Source: a candidate division Zixibacteria bacterium 4484_93 (GTDB taxonomy: Bacteria > UBP14 > UBA6098 > 4484-93). Taken from it: a stretch of DNA of 19,216 nucleotides. The stretch spans positions 1-19,216 of the forward strand of contig NATO01000015.1 in assembly GCA_002085385.1 (NCBI GenBank). The letters run 5' to 3'. The position numbers and the translations under genes were made by a program. How positions within the stretch are numbered: position 1 is the first letter of the stretch; every line of letters starts with the position of its first letter. The notes beneath the pieces are model-generated. The model had not been told where the DNA came from, searched no databases, and saw only the letters and a list, made by a program, of their open reading frames with translations. Shown here in pieces: positions 1 through 7,094 of the stretch.

Positions 1-1
1 G

Positions 2-1270
2 TTCGCACATGCAAAAACATACTATAACCAGGGGTTGTATCAAGAGGCAGCGGAGGAGCTGGAAGATTTCACGCGAAACTGCAACTCCTTTCTGTGTGAT
101 AATGCTCTCTTTCTACTCGGTGAGATATATAGCTTGATGGGAGAGTATAGGAGGTCGGGTGAAAGCTATGAGCGGCTCTTTTCCATCTTCCCGACAAGTA
201 CGCTTGCAAGGGAGTCGATGTTCCGAGCCGCAAAAAACTACCTCGATGCTGGAGCATACTCGAGTGTCGTGGATATTGGAAAGGAGTTCGAGCGAATAGG
301 GACAAGGGACGAGTTCTATGACAGGACAGAGCTTCTGGTCTACACCGCACTGTTTAAGCTGGGGGAGTTCGATTCTTACATACAGGCAATGAAGAACTTC
401 ATCGCTCGCTACCCCGACAGCCCGCTTGTCCCGAGCCTCGTGCTGGACATCGGGGGATACTACGAGACCTCGGAGATGTATCCGGAGGCTATCGAGGAGT
501 ATTCGAGCCTTTTGACCCTGCTCTCTCCAGATAGTGTCTGGTGCGAGGCGAGCTTCCGATTGGGGAGGGTCGCTCTAAAGGGGGGAGATGTCGAAAGGGC
601 TGAGCAGATAATAAACAGGCTCCTGTCCGAGTTTCCCGACTCTCCCAGAGCGGCGGATGGACTCGAGATGCTCGCTGATTATTTCGAGAAGGAAGGAAAC
701 GACGAGAAACTGCTTTTCTATTCAGAGAAACTTGCCAGGTTTTTCCCCGATAATGAGGCAGGAATGAGGGGGCTTTTGAAGATGGCAAAACTGTATGAGA
801 GGCTCGGAAAGGACAACGAGGCAAGGCTCATATACGATGAGATAGCCCGAAACTCGAGGGAAAATGAGCTGACTACTCTCGAGGAGGCGGTGCTGGGGAA
901 GATAAATTCGTTTTTGAAGGAGGGGAGACTATCCGACGCAATCTCCTACGCCGATTCTGCCAAAGCATCATTTCCAAAGGATAAACTCTACCTGCTGTAT
1001 GAAGTTACAGGCAATACCTATGTGCAGCTGGAAAATTATGAAGCTGCTGTCTCGGAATATCGGATGGCACTTGCGAGTGAGAAACTCCCACAGGATGCTA
1101 CGGGACGGCTCTACCTCAAGATAGGAAAAGCTCTCGCTATGCTCGATAGGTTTGATGAAGCCTGTAATTACTTCTCCAGCTGCTTGAGGATAACAAATGA
1201 GGATTCTACAAGGCAGGAGGCAGAAAAGAACCTGCGAATATACGGGAATTTCCAAAAAACTAACCCATAG
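2..1270 (+). CDS. TPR-repeat protein, 5' end outside the window
   Basis: The frame is open from base 2, so the gene begins before the window. A TTG at 35 is in frame, but the residues encoded upstream of it (an AHAKTYYNQG-like helix) already continue a TPR unit, so TTG is not a convincing start. The visible 422 residues are a chain of helical pairs with TPR spacing, such as YPEAIEEYSSLL, FPDSPRAADGLEML, YEAAVSEYRMAL and FDEACNYFSSCL. Repeats of the form 'FPDS/YPDSP' between helices resemble the YbgF/BamD-type TPRs of cell-envelope proteins. No catalytic motif is visible, so a protein-protein scaffold role is inferred. The stop TAG at 1268 is followed by a 79-nt gap containing a candidate promoter for the next genes. 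Without the N-terminus I cannot tell whether the protein is exported. Confidence 0.85.
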   Translation, partial: FAHAKTYYNQGLYQEAAEELEDFTRNCNSFLCDNALFLLGEIYSLMGEYRRSGESYERLFSIFPTSTLARESMFRAAKNYLDAGAYSSVVDIGKEFERIGTRDEFYDRTELLVYTALFKLGEFDSYIQAMKNFIARYPDSPLVPSLVLDIGGYYETSEMYPEAIEEYSSLLTLLSPDSVWCEASFRLGRVALKGGDVERAEQIINRLLSEFPDSPRAADGLEMLADYFEKEGNDEKLLFYSEKLARFFPDNEAGMRGLLKMAKLYERLGKDNEARLIYDEIARNSRENELTTLEEAVLGKINSFLKEGRLSDAISYADSAKASFPKDKLYLLYEVTGNTYVQLENYEAAVSEYRMALASEKLPQDATGRLYLKIGKALAMLDRFDEACNYFSSCLRITNEDSTRQEAEKNLRIYGNFQKTNP

Positions 1271-1281
1271 CACTATTTATG

Positions 1282-1309
1282 TTGACAACTCGATATGTTT
1301 TCTTAAATT
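1282..1309 (+). promoter_or_regulatory. candidate sigma70-type promoter for the lipoprotein-cyclophilin-aldehyde dehydrogenase genes
   Basis: A perfect TTGACA (1282-1287) is followed after 16 nt by TAAATT (1304-1309), which matches the -10 consensus at four of six positions. It lies in the only non-coding gap (1271-1349) between the TPR gene and the lipoprotein gene, about 40 nt upstream of the ATG. I see no hairpin with a T-run in this gap, so readthrough from the TPR gene is also possible. Confidence 0.4.
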
Positions 1310-1349
1310 GATTGCAGGTGATGAAGCGAAAGCTAATAAAGGAGGAGAG

Positions 1350-1571
1350 ATGAAAAAGTTTTTGGCGGCATTGCTTGTGCTTTCGGTTCTTGCTGCCTTT
1401 GTTGTTATCGGATGCGGCGGGAAGAAAACGGAGAAGGTCCCCCCGGAAGGGACAACTACTGTTGAGACACCAGCTCCCACGACGGCAGCTCCCGAGACAC
1501 CAGCTCCCACAACGGCAACCCCTGAGACACCAGCTCCCACGACGGCAACCCCTGAGACACCAGGAGACTGA
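1350..1571 (+). CDS. small Pro/Thr-rich lipoprotein with decapeptide repeats
   Basis: This 73-residue protein starts at the ATG at 1350, which follows an AAAGGAGGAGAG Shine-Dalgarno region. Longer in-frame openings reach back into the TPR gene and lack such a site. The N-terminus is a classic lipoprotein signal: MKK, a long Leu/Ala/Val core, then V-I-G-C with the acylated cysteine at residue 22. The mature part is Gly-Lys-Lys followed by about three copies of a decapeptide of the ETPAPTTATP type, ending in ETPGD. There is no folded domain. It is probably a membrane-tethered, extended Pro/Thr spacer or stalk, possibly glycosylated at threonines, but that is inference. The next gene begins 15 nt after the stop, and its exported product also has a Pro/Glu-rich linker after the signal. 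Function unknown. Confidence 0.75.
   Translation: MKKFLAALLVLSVLAAFVVIGCGGKKTEKVPPEGTTTVETPAPTTAAPETPAPTTATPETPAPTTATPETPGD
1464..1563 (+). repeat. 30-bp tandem repeat, 3.3 copies, in the lipoprotein gene
   Basis: Units start with GAGACACCAGCTCCC at 1464, 1494 and 1524, with a partial copy at 1554. The copies differ at only a few bases (for example CACGACGG versus CACAACGG, and GCAGCTCCC versus GCAACCCCT). The 30-nt period is a multiple of three, so copy-number change would lengthen or shorten the protein by ten residues without a frameshift. Confidence 0.9.
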
Positions 1572-1586
1572 GAGGAGAACGAAAAG

Positions 1587-2222
1587 ATGAGGAAATGGTC
1601 TGTTCCAATTGTGCTGTCTGCGTTTGCTTTGATGGCTGTTGCTGTTTTCTGCTTCGGTGAGGAAAATGTGGTGCCTCCTGAGGAACCACAGCCACCGGAG
1701 GAAGGGAATCCTGTTGTTGTGGTGGAAACCAGTATGGGCAATTTCGAGATTGAACTTCTCCCCGATGTTGCTCCGAAGACCTGCGAAAATTTTCTGAAAC
1801 TCGTTAGAAAAGGGTTCTACGATGGGCTCATATTCCACAGGGTAATAGACGGATTTATTATCCAGGGTGGCGACCCCAAAGGGAACGGCACAGGCGGTCC
1901 TGGATATACCATACCAGCGGAGTTTTCCAAAGAGAAACATCTCGAAGGAACCGTTGCTATGGCTCGCCTGCCCGACCAGGTGAACCCGAAGAAGGAGTCG
2001 TCCGGAAGCCAGTTCTATATCTGCCTTGCTCCTGCCCCGCACCTGGATGGGGAATACACAATATTCGGGCGGGTCGTATCCGGTATGGATGTGGTGCACA
2101 AGATAGGCAAGGTCAAAACTGGCAAAGGCAACAGACCACTGGAACCTGTGATAATGAAGAAGCTGCATCTCGAGGAGGAGCCCGAACCGCAACAGAAGAA
2201 GGCAAAGCCTCAGGAAAAATAG
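1587..2222 (+). CDS. exported cyclophilin-type peptidyl-prolyl cis-trans isomerase
   Basis: The protein has 211 residues and a start supported by GAGGAG at 1572-1577. Residues 1-24 form a signal peptide (MRK, hydrophobic core, AVFCFG), followed by a Pro/Glu linker (VVPPEEPQPPEEGNP). The cyclophilin domain spans about residues 35-195. Its active-site set is present: FHRVI with Arg85, GF with Phe90, IQGGDP with Gln93, then GSQFYI, and the substrate-pocket stretch HLDGEYTIFGRVVSGMDVV. These correspond to Arg55, Phe60 and Gln63 of human cyclophilin A, so catalytic activity is expected. The tail is charged and Lys/Glu/Gln-rich. The signal peptide puts it in the periplasm, where such enzymes help proline isomerisation in exported proteins. 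VFC is a poor lipobox because Phe precedes Cys, so I favour a soluble or signal-anchored form. The stop overlaps the Shine-Dalgarno site of the next gene. Confidence 0.93.
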   Translation: MRKWSVPIVLSAFALMAVAVFCFGEENVVPPEEPQPPEEGNPVVVVETSMGNFEIELLPDVAPKTCENFLKLVRKGFYDGLIFHRVIDGFIIQGGDPKGNGTGGPGYTIPAEFSKEKHLEGTVAMARLPDQVNPKKESSGSQFYICLAPAPHLDGEYTIFGRVVSGMDVVHKIGKVKTGKGNRPLEPVIMKKLHLEEEPEPQQKKAKPQEK

Positions 2223-2227
2223 GAGAT

Positions 2228-3667
2228 ATGCGTAACGCTCCGCTTGTTGGGGGGAAGATAAGGCTGACAAGGGATGTTATGCCCGTTCTGAACCCCTATG
2301 ATGGCACGATTATAGGTGAGGTCGGTAAATCTGACGAGCGGGTCGTCGAGGAGGCGGTTGCTGCAGCTGTCTCGGGGTTTGAACTCTCGAAAACACTCAC
2401 CAGATGCGCAAGAGCACGAATACTGAAAAAAGCATCCGAGCTTATCCTATCTCGTGAAAACGAGATTGCACGGGTCATAACCCTCGAGGTTGGCAAGACA
2501 ATAAATGAGGCTCGTGGCGAGGTAAGAAGATGCGCCAATACACTCTTGCTCTCATCGGAGGCTGCAAAGAAACTTGCAGGGCGTGAGATACCGTTCGATG
2601 CAGCGGAGAACGGAGAGCGGAAATGGGGTTTCTTTGCCCGTGTTCCAGCGGGACCTGTTGTCTCGATTGTTCCGTTCAATTTTCCACTTAACCTTGCTGC
2701 ACACAAGGTCGGACCTGCCATCGCCGCTGGATGCTCTATCATCATAAAACCTGCCTCCAAAACACCCTTCTCTGCATTCATCCTCGCTGAGAGCTTACTC
2801 GAGGCTGGATTGCCACCTGAGATTATCTCTGTTGTCCCCGGTCCCGGCTCATCTGTCGGAGAAATGCTCGTCCGCTCGGAGGGGGTTCGGGTCATTACAT
2901 TTACAGGCTCTGCCGCTGTCGGAAAGAGGATATCGAGGCTCGCTGGGCTGAAGAAACTCACAATGGAGCTCGGCTCGAACTCGGGCGTCCTCATATTGGA
3001 TGATGCCACCATCCCTCTTGCTGCATCGAAGGTAAGAAAAGGAGCATTCGCCCTCGCTGGGCAGGTGTGTATTTCTGTTCAGAGGGTCTATGTCCAGAGA
3101 CAGGTTTATCAACGCTTCCTCGACGAACTTATACCACAGGTCAAATCAATTCGCATGGGGAATCCTATGCTTCAGACGACCGATATGGGACCTATTATTG
3201 ATAAGGCTAATCTATCACGCATCACGGAGCTTGTGCAGCAAACCCTCTCGTCCGGGGGGAAGATTGTAACGGGCGGTCATCCGAGGGGGAACTTCTTCGA
3301 GCCGACGGTGATAACGAATGTAAGGGAGGATATGCCCATCGTTCGGGATGAGGCATTTGCGCCAGTTGTTGTTGTCAACCCTGTGGACAGCTTCGAGGAG
3401 GGGATATCACGGCTTGCCAATTCTCGCTATGGGTTGCAAGCAGGGCTATTCACAAAGGATATCGAGCTTGCCAGGGAAGCTTTCAACAGGATTGACGCAG
3501 GTGGTGTCTGGGTCAACGAGGTGCCCACATTCAGGACCGACCTTATGCCCTACGGTGGTGTCAAGGACAGCGGTATCGGGCGGGAAGGTCCGGAATACGC
3601 TATAGAGTCGATGACGGAGATAAAGCTCTTCGGTGTCAATCGGCTCGGAGGGCATCGGCAGGGTTGA
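2228..3667 (+). CDS. NAD(P)-dependent aldehyde dehydrogenase (ALDH superfamily)
   Basis: This is a full-length 479-residue ALDH. The start ATG lies 5 nt after the cyclophilin stop, with AGGAG at 2221-2225. Conserved elements in order are VPFNFPLNL with the oxyanion Asn151, IIKPASKTP (cofactor-binding Lys), FTGSAAVGKRI, the general base Glu247 in MELGSNSG, the nucleophile Cys281 in GQVCISVQ, and Glu375 in DEAFAPV. The reaction is oxidation of an aldehyde to an acid with NAD(P). The GQVCISVQRVYV segment resembles the GapN/lactaldehyde dehydrogenase-like branch rather than betaine aldehyde dehydrogenases, but the substrate cannot be told. The motif after Glu247 is SNS, where many relatives have GGK/GGN. 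There is no signal peptide, so it is cytosolic although it follows genes for two exported proteins. Its last 32 nt overlap the convergent permease gene. Confidence 0.93.
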   Translation: MRNAPLVGGKIRLTRDVMPVLNPYDGTIIGEVGKSDERVVEEAVAAAVSGFELSKTLTRCARARILKKASELILSRENEIARVITLEVGKTINEARGEVRRCANTLLLSSEAAKKLAGREIPFDAAENGERKWGFFARVPAGPVVSIVPFNFPLNLAAHKVGPAIAAGCSIIIKPASKTPFSAFILAESLLEAGLPPEIISVVPGPGSSVGEMLVRSEGVRVITFTGSAAVGKRISRLAGLKKLTMELGSNSGVLILDDATIPLAASKVRKGAFALAGQVCISVQRVYVQRQVYQRFLDELIPQVKSIRMGNPMLQTTDMGPIIDKANLSRITELVQQTLSSGGKIVTGGHPRGNFFEPTVITNVREDMPIVRDEAFAPVVVVNPVDSFEEGISRLANSRYGLQAGLFTKDIELAREAFNRIDAGGVWVNEVPTFRTDLMPYGGVKDSGIGREGPEYAIESMTEIKLFGVNRLGGHRQG

Positions 3668-4892
3668 GCTTTGCAGCCCTTTTTGCAGGAGATATCCCGA
3701 AGATAAGACCGACCAGTATCGAAAAACCTACTCCAAGTAGTGCTCCCCAGAGTGGAATATATATAGGAAATGGGGCGAGCCTGTTAGCTATCCATACCAG
3801 AAGGAACACAACCCCCACACCGATTATGCCTCCTGCCATCGAGAGAAAAGCCGATTCGGTGGCAAATTGAAGCAGTATGGTAGATGGAGGTGCACCGAGA
3901 GCCTTGCGAATGCCGATTTCCTTCGTGCGTTCGATAACGGAAACGAGCATTATGTTCATTATACCTATGCCGCCGACGAGAAGCGAGATAGATGCGATGG
4001 AGACAAGCACTATAAAGATTATCCCGGTGAGATTGCCCATCATAGAGAGCATATCCTCCTGTGTGATTATCTCGAAGTTGTCGGGCTCTTCTGGTCTCAG
4101 CTTGCGGAGGATTCGGACGGTGAAGCGAACCTCCTCTATTGCTTGTGGCAGAAGCTCGGATGAGCGCGCACGAATGAGAAACTTTACACGATTGAGCCGG
4201 TGGAAGACCCTCCCTGCTGCCTCCACAGGAATGATTACACTCTTGTTCTTATTATAGCCAAATGCACTCCATTGCTCGCGGTAGACCCCGATAATCTGGA
4301 ACCAATATTTCCCTATCTTAACAGATTTCCCCATTGGGTCACGCTTTGGGAAGAGTTCGTCAGCAAGTTCCTCACCAATAATACAGACATAGTGATGGGA
4401 TAGGTTGTCCTGTGGTGCAAGGAATCGACCGGATACTATATCGTAGCTTGCCGCTCCTGCGAAGGCGTAACTTGTTCCGATGACAGGCACGCCTTGAGTC
4501 TCCTCGAAGCGACTTTTTACCTTCCGCCAGTCGTGAAGGATTGGAGCAACCTCTGCCACGGAGGGGCAGTTTTCCTTTATTTGCTCACCATAGTAGAGCT
4601 CAAGCCTCGGACGACGCCATATCGCTCTCCAATCAATCTTCTTTGAAGCACCCCTGCCGACCCTGACCGTAATGCCCCCTCGCATAAAGGGCGGGAAACG
4701 CTCGACATAGAAGCTCGTCGAGCCCATCTCCTCTACCGAGCGGATAAGCTCACGACGAAGGCTCTCGGTAAAAGATATCATCGCAACTACCGCAACTATC
4801 CCTATCACTATCCCCAGTATGGTTAAGAGCCCGCGCACAGGGTTCGACAGTATCTGCTTGCTCGATGTCCTCAGTGTTTCACGGAGATTCAC
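3636..4892 (-). CDS. MacB/FtsX-type ABC transporter permease
   Basis: The 418-residue protein has the MacB layout. An N-terminal LxxTLGIVIG-type membrane helix spans about residues 21-44. A periplasmic core domain (MacB_PCD) of about 240 residues follows, then three C-terminal membrane segments (about 289-320, 350-375 and 380-399). The hallmark FtsX stretch is present: GGIGIMNIMLVSVIERTKEIGIRKALGA, reported here from about residue 308 to 334, and the cytoplasmic tail has the usual SPAKRAAKLNPADALR ending. The start is GTG at 4892, directly after the TAA of the SDR gene (no spacer), so translation is probably coupled. Such permeases work with a LolD/MacB-type ATPase and often an HlyD-like adaptor to move lipids, lipoproteins or peptides out of the inner membrane. 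Neither partner is in the window. The gene order suggests its cargo may be the product of the two upstream enzymes, which is inference. Confidence 0.9.
   Translation of the reverse strand: MNLRETLRTSSKQILSNPVRGLLTILGIVIGIVAVVAMISFTESLRRELIRSVEEMGSTSFYVERFPPFMRGGITVRVGRGASKKIDWRAIWRRPRLELYYGEQIKENCPSVAEVAPILHDWRKVKSRFEETQGVPVIGTSYAFAGAASYDIVSGRFLAPQDNLSHHYVCIIGEELADELFPKRDPMGKSVKIGKYWFQIIGVYREQWSAFGYNKNKSVIIPVEAAGRVFHRLNRVKFLIRARSSELLPQAIEEVRFTVRILRKLRPEEPDNFEIITQEDMLSMMGNLTGIIFIVLVSIASISLLVGGIGIMNIMLVSVIERTKEIGIRKALGAPPSTILLQFATESAFLSMAGGIIGVGVVFLLVWIANRLAPFPIYIPLWGALLGVGFSILVGLIFGISPAKRAAKLNPADALRAD
3660..3684 (+). terminator. candidate intrinsic terminator of the aldehyde dehydrogenase transcript
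   Basis: AGGGTTG (3660-3666) pairs with CAGCCCT (3674-3680) through one G-T wobble. The loop is AGCTTTG, and four to five Ts follow directly (to 3684). The stop codon TGA (3665-3667) sits inside the hairpin. The T-run is only on the + transcript, so it would act for this strand alone. The same bases encode the C-terminus of the opposing permease. Confidence 0.5.
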
Positions 4893-5861
4893 TTATAGCC
4901 AGTCTCTCTGTTTGTACCAATCGAGTGTCATTTTGATTCCCTCAACAAGCCGGACACGGGGCGCATATCCGAGAAGCTCTTGTGCTTTGTCCGAGCTGCA
5001 GAGCCACTCCCCGACGAACTCAGGATATTTCTGGATGTCAAGTGTCCTTGCTTTCCCTGTGAAAATTTTGATAAGTTCGTTCAGAGCGGCATACGAGAAA
5101 AGAACCGGCATCGGAACGACAATCGGATGAGAAGCCCTGCCCGTTGCCTCCTCGAAGGCAGAGGCAAACTCACCGTATGAATGCACCTTCCCGTCGGTTA
5201 AAAAGAAGCTCTCGTTCTCACCACCTGGATGCTCGGCAGAGAGCAGTATCCCACGGACGAGGTCATCCACATAAACAAGTGATACCCGCTTCTTCTTCGA
5301 GCCAAAGCATAGAGGATACCCTTGGTAAGCTGCCCTGAAGAGAGGGAATGTCTCCCTGTCTCCGGGACCATAAACGGTAGGAGGACGGATAATTGTGTAT
5401 GGAATGCCAGAAGAGTTCACAATCTCTTCCGCTGCCATTTTGCTCTTCCCATACCAGCTCTCAGGATGAGGTGGAAAGTTCTCGTCGATGATAACTCCAT
5501 CGGGAGACCTACCTGCTGCTGCAAGGCTGCTTAAGAAAACAAATCGGATAAGTTTTTTCTGCCTCCTGGCAAACTCAAGGATACGGGCGGTTCCCTCCGT
5601 GTTCACATAGAAGAAGTCCTGTCGTCTGCGAGCCTTGACTGCCCCGGCTATGTGAAAAATGAGGTCGTAATCGCCTGCATCATCCGCCCTGTCGTATGAG
5701 GAGATGTCGCAGTGAAGCAGCTTGACCTTCCCCACAGGCAAACGGCTCACATCGGAGCTTTCCCTGATAGTCGCACAAACATAGTATCCTTTCTCCACGA
5801 GCAGTCGAACGAGATGATGTCCGATGAAACCGGTTGCTCCTGTTACAAGAACCTTCTTCAT
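4893..5861 (-). CDS. NAD(P)-dependent epimerase/dehydratase-type extended SDR; possible ceramide reductase (CerR)-like
   Basis: This 322-residue protein is an extended short-chain dehydrogenase. The dinucleotide-binding GATGFIG is at residues 8-14, FHIAGAVK at about 69-75, the catalytic Ser in FLSSLAAAG at about 111-112, and the catalytic Tyr137 and Lys141 in YGKSK. IRPPTVYGPGD and YVDDLVRGI are the usual substrate-side motifs. It resembles the broad dihydroflavonol-reductase/sterol-dehydrogenase-like group more than a defined sugar epimerase, so the substrate is open. The ATG overlaps the upstream acyltransferase stop by ATGA (5858-5861). In Caulobacter a protein annotated as NAD-dependent epimerase/dehydratase is the ceramide reductase that works with bacterial ceramide synthase, and here the neighbour is of that acyltransferase family. 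This makes a CerR-like role plausible but not shown. Confidence 0.85.
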   Translation of the reverse strand: MKKVLVTGATGFIGHHLVRLLVEKGYYVCATIRESSDVSRLPVGKVKLLHCDISSYDRADDAGDYDLIFHIAGAVKARRRQDFFYVNTEGTARILEFARRQKKLIRFVFLSSLAAAGRSPDGVIIDENFPPHPESWYGKSKMAAEEIVNSSGIPYTIIRPPTVYGPGDRETFPLFRAAYQGYPLCFGSKKKRVSLVYVDDLVRGILLSAEHPGGENESFFLTDGKVHSYGEFASAFEEATGRASHPIVVPMPVLFSYAALNELIKIFTGKARTLDIQKYPEFVGEWLCSSDKAQELLGYAPRVRLVEGIKMTLDWYKQRDWL

Positions 5862-6970
5862 ACGAGAGGGAAAGAATAGACGCGGTAAGTTTTATACACC
5901 CTGCCGCCAAGTTTTTCGATTTCGTTCTTCATCGGGCGGTTATCCTCGAGCACCCAGGAGAGTTCGGCTGAGCGATACCCCTTCCTGATGCCCTCCTCGA
6001 ATGTTCTGTGGATGAAAGCAGCCTCGATACCACGGTTTCTGAAGCCGGATACAACCCCAAAGATTATGACGCGAAGTTTCGTTATCCTCCGGGAATACCA
6101 GAGGAGCTTGAGGAGTGCAATGGGTGTCAGACGGCCGTTTATCTTCTTGAGGGCAAAATTGATATCCGGAATGGCAAGCGAGAAACCGACAGGCTCACCT
6201 TTTACCTCCGCTATGAAGACGAGGTCCTTATCGGCTACCTGCTTGAGCTGATGCGCAGTGTAAAAGAACTCCTCATCCGTCATCGGGACAAAGCCCCAGT
6301 TGCGCTCCCAGGCACGGTTGTAAATATCCTTTAATATCTTCACTTCATCGTTTAAGTGGGAGAAATCGAGTTTGCGTATGATGAAATTCCCACGCTTTTT
6401 CAGTATCTGCGATGCACGGGCAAGCCTCTCCGGAACCTCTGGCTTGTCGATTATATAGGCAAGCAGGTCTTTTGCCTTTGTGAAGCCGAAAAGCTCCACA
6501 AGGTCGGGATAATACGATGGATTGTATGGCATCATAACGACAGGTGGGAGGTCGAAGGCATCGACAAGCAATCCTGTTATGTTATTTGTCGAGAAAGAAA
6601 GTGGACCAACAAGTGTCTCCATCCTGTTTGTCCTGCCGAAATCCACCGCTGCCTCAAGAAGAGCCGAGGAGACATCAGGGTCGTTTATCGACTCGAAGAA
6701 ACCCCACTGGGCTGTCTTTGTTCCCCAGAACTCGTTGAAATTGAAATCGATATGACAGGATATCCTGCCGACAGGAACCCTCTCCCTGTATGCTAAAAGG
6801 AGCCTCACACGAGAATGCTTGAAGAACGGGTTCTTTGTCGGGGAAAATGTCGCATACTCCTCACTTACAAGCGGTGGAACCCAGCAGCACTCCCTTTTGT
6901 ATATCCTGAAAGGGAGCATAACAAACTCCCGGAGCTGCCGCTTGCTTTTTACCTCCTCCACCTGAACCAT
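5858..6970 (-). CDS. YghO / bacterial ceramide synthase-like N-acyltransferase (GNAT fold)
   Basis: The 370-residue protein matches the YghO-like family along its length. It opens with a KSKRQLREFVMLPFRIY-type segment, then CWVPPL, NPFFKHSRVRLLLAY, PVGRISCHIDFNFNE, GFFES, the signature GPLSFSTNN.TGLLVDAFD, then PPVVMMPYNPSYYPDL and FGFTKAKDLLAY. A GNAT-type acyl-CoA fold follows (FIAEVKGEPVGFSLAIPD, FGVVSGFRNRGIEAAFIH) and it ends with SWVLEDNRPMKNEIEKLGG. This family includes the bacterial ceramide synthase, which N-acylates a long-chain base; other members remain uncharacterised. The start ATG has AGAAGG seven bases upstream. No signal peptide or clear membrane segment is seen, so it is cytosolic or peripheral. 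It leads the - strand operon from the divergent gap. Family assignment is firm; the ceramide role is inferred from family and the SDR neighbour. Confidence 0.8.
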   Translation of the reverse strand: MVQVEEVKSKRQLREFVMLPFRIYKRECCWVPPLVSEEYATFSPTKNPFFKHSRVRLLLAYRERVPVGRISCHIDFNFNEFWGTKTAQWGFFESINDPDVSSALLEAAVDFGRTNRMETLVGPLSFSTNNITGLLVDAFDLPPVVMMPYNPSYYPDLVELFGFTKAKDLLAYIIDKPEVPERLARASQILKKRGNFIIRKLDFSHLNDEVKILKDIYNRAWERNWGFVPMTDEEFFYTAHQLKQVADKDLVFIAEVKGEPVGFSLAIPDINFALKKINGRLTPIALLKLLWYSRRITKLRVIIFGVVSGFRNRGIEAAFIHRTFEEGIRKGYRSAELSWVLEDNRPMKNEIEKLGGRVYKTYRVYSFPLV

Positions 6971-6994
6971 TGTTTCACCTTCTGCTTAAATCTA

Positions 6995-7024
6995 ATATTA
7001 AAATCCATTTTAACAAAATTGCAA
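6995..7024 (-). promoter_or_regulatory. weak candidate promoter for the acyltransferase-SDR-permease operon
   Basis: On the - strand TTGCAA (7024-7019) and TAATAT (7000-6995) are separated by 18 nt, each matching the consensus at four of six positions. The site ends 24 nt before the acyltransferase ATG. The whole 124-nt divergent gap is AT-rich, so chance matches are likely. Confidence 0.3.
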
Positions 7025-7037
7025 CAAAAATCTATAC

Positions 7038-7066
7038 TTGACATATAGGTAATTATTTGATATTTT
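7038..7066 (+). promoter_or_regulatory. strong candidate sigma70 promoter with extended -10, driving ispE-tRNA-prs-rplY and beyond
   Basis: A perfect TTGACA (7038-7043) is spaced 17 nt from TATTTT (7061-7066), with the extended -10 dinucleotide TG at 7058-7059. Transcription would begin near 7073, just before the AGGAG (7083-7087) of ispE. It faces away from the - strand operon in the 6971-7094 gap. Confidence 0.6.
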
Positions 7067-7094
7067 GATTGAGTTATTATTCAGGAGAAGATAG

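Noticed and set aside
1260..2270. Long antisense ORF of 336 residues on the - strand across the lipoprotein and cyclophilin genes
   Set aside because: Its product is low-complexity, rich in Cys/Arg/Leu from the repeat and antisense codons. It has no domain, and the + strand genes have signal peptides, Shine-Dalgarno sites and catalytic motifs.
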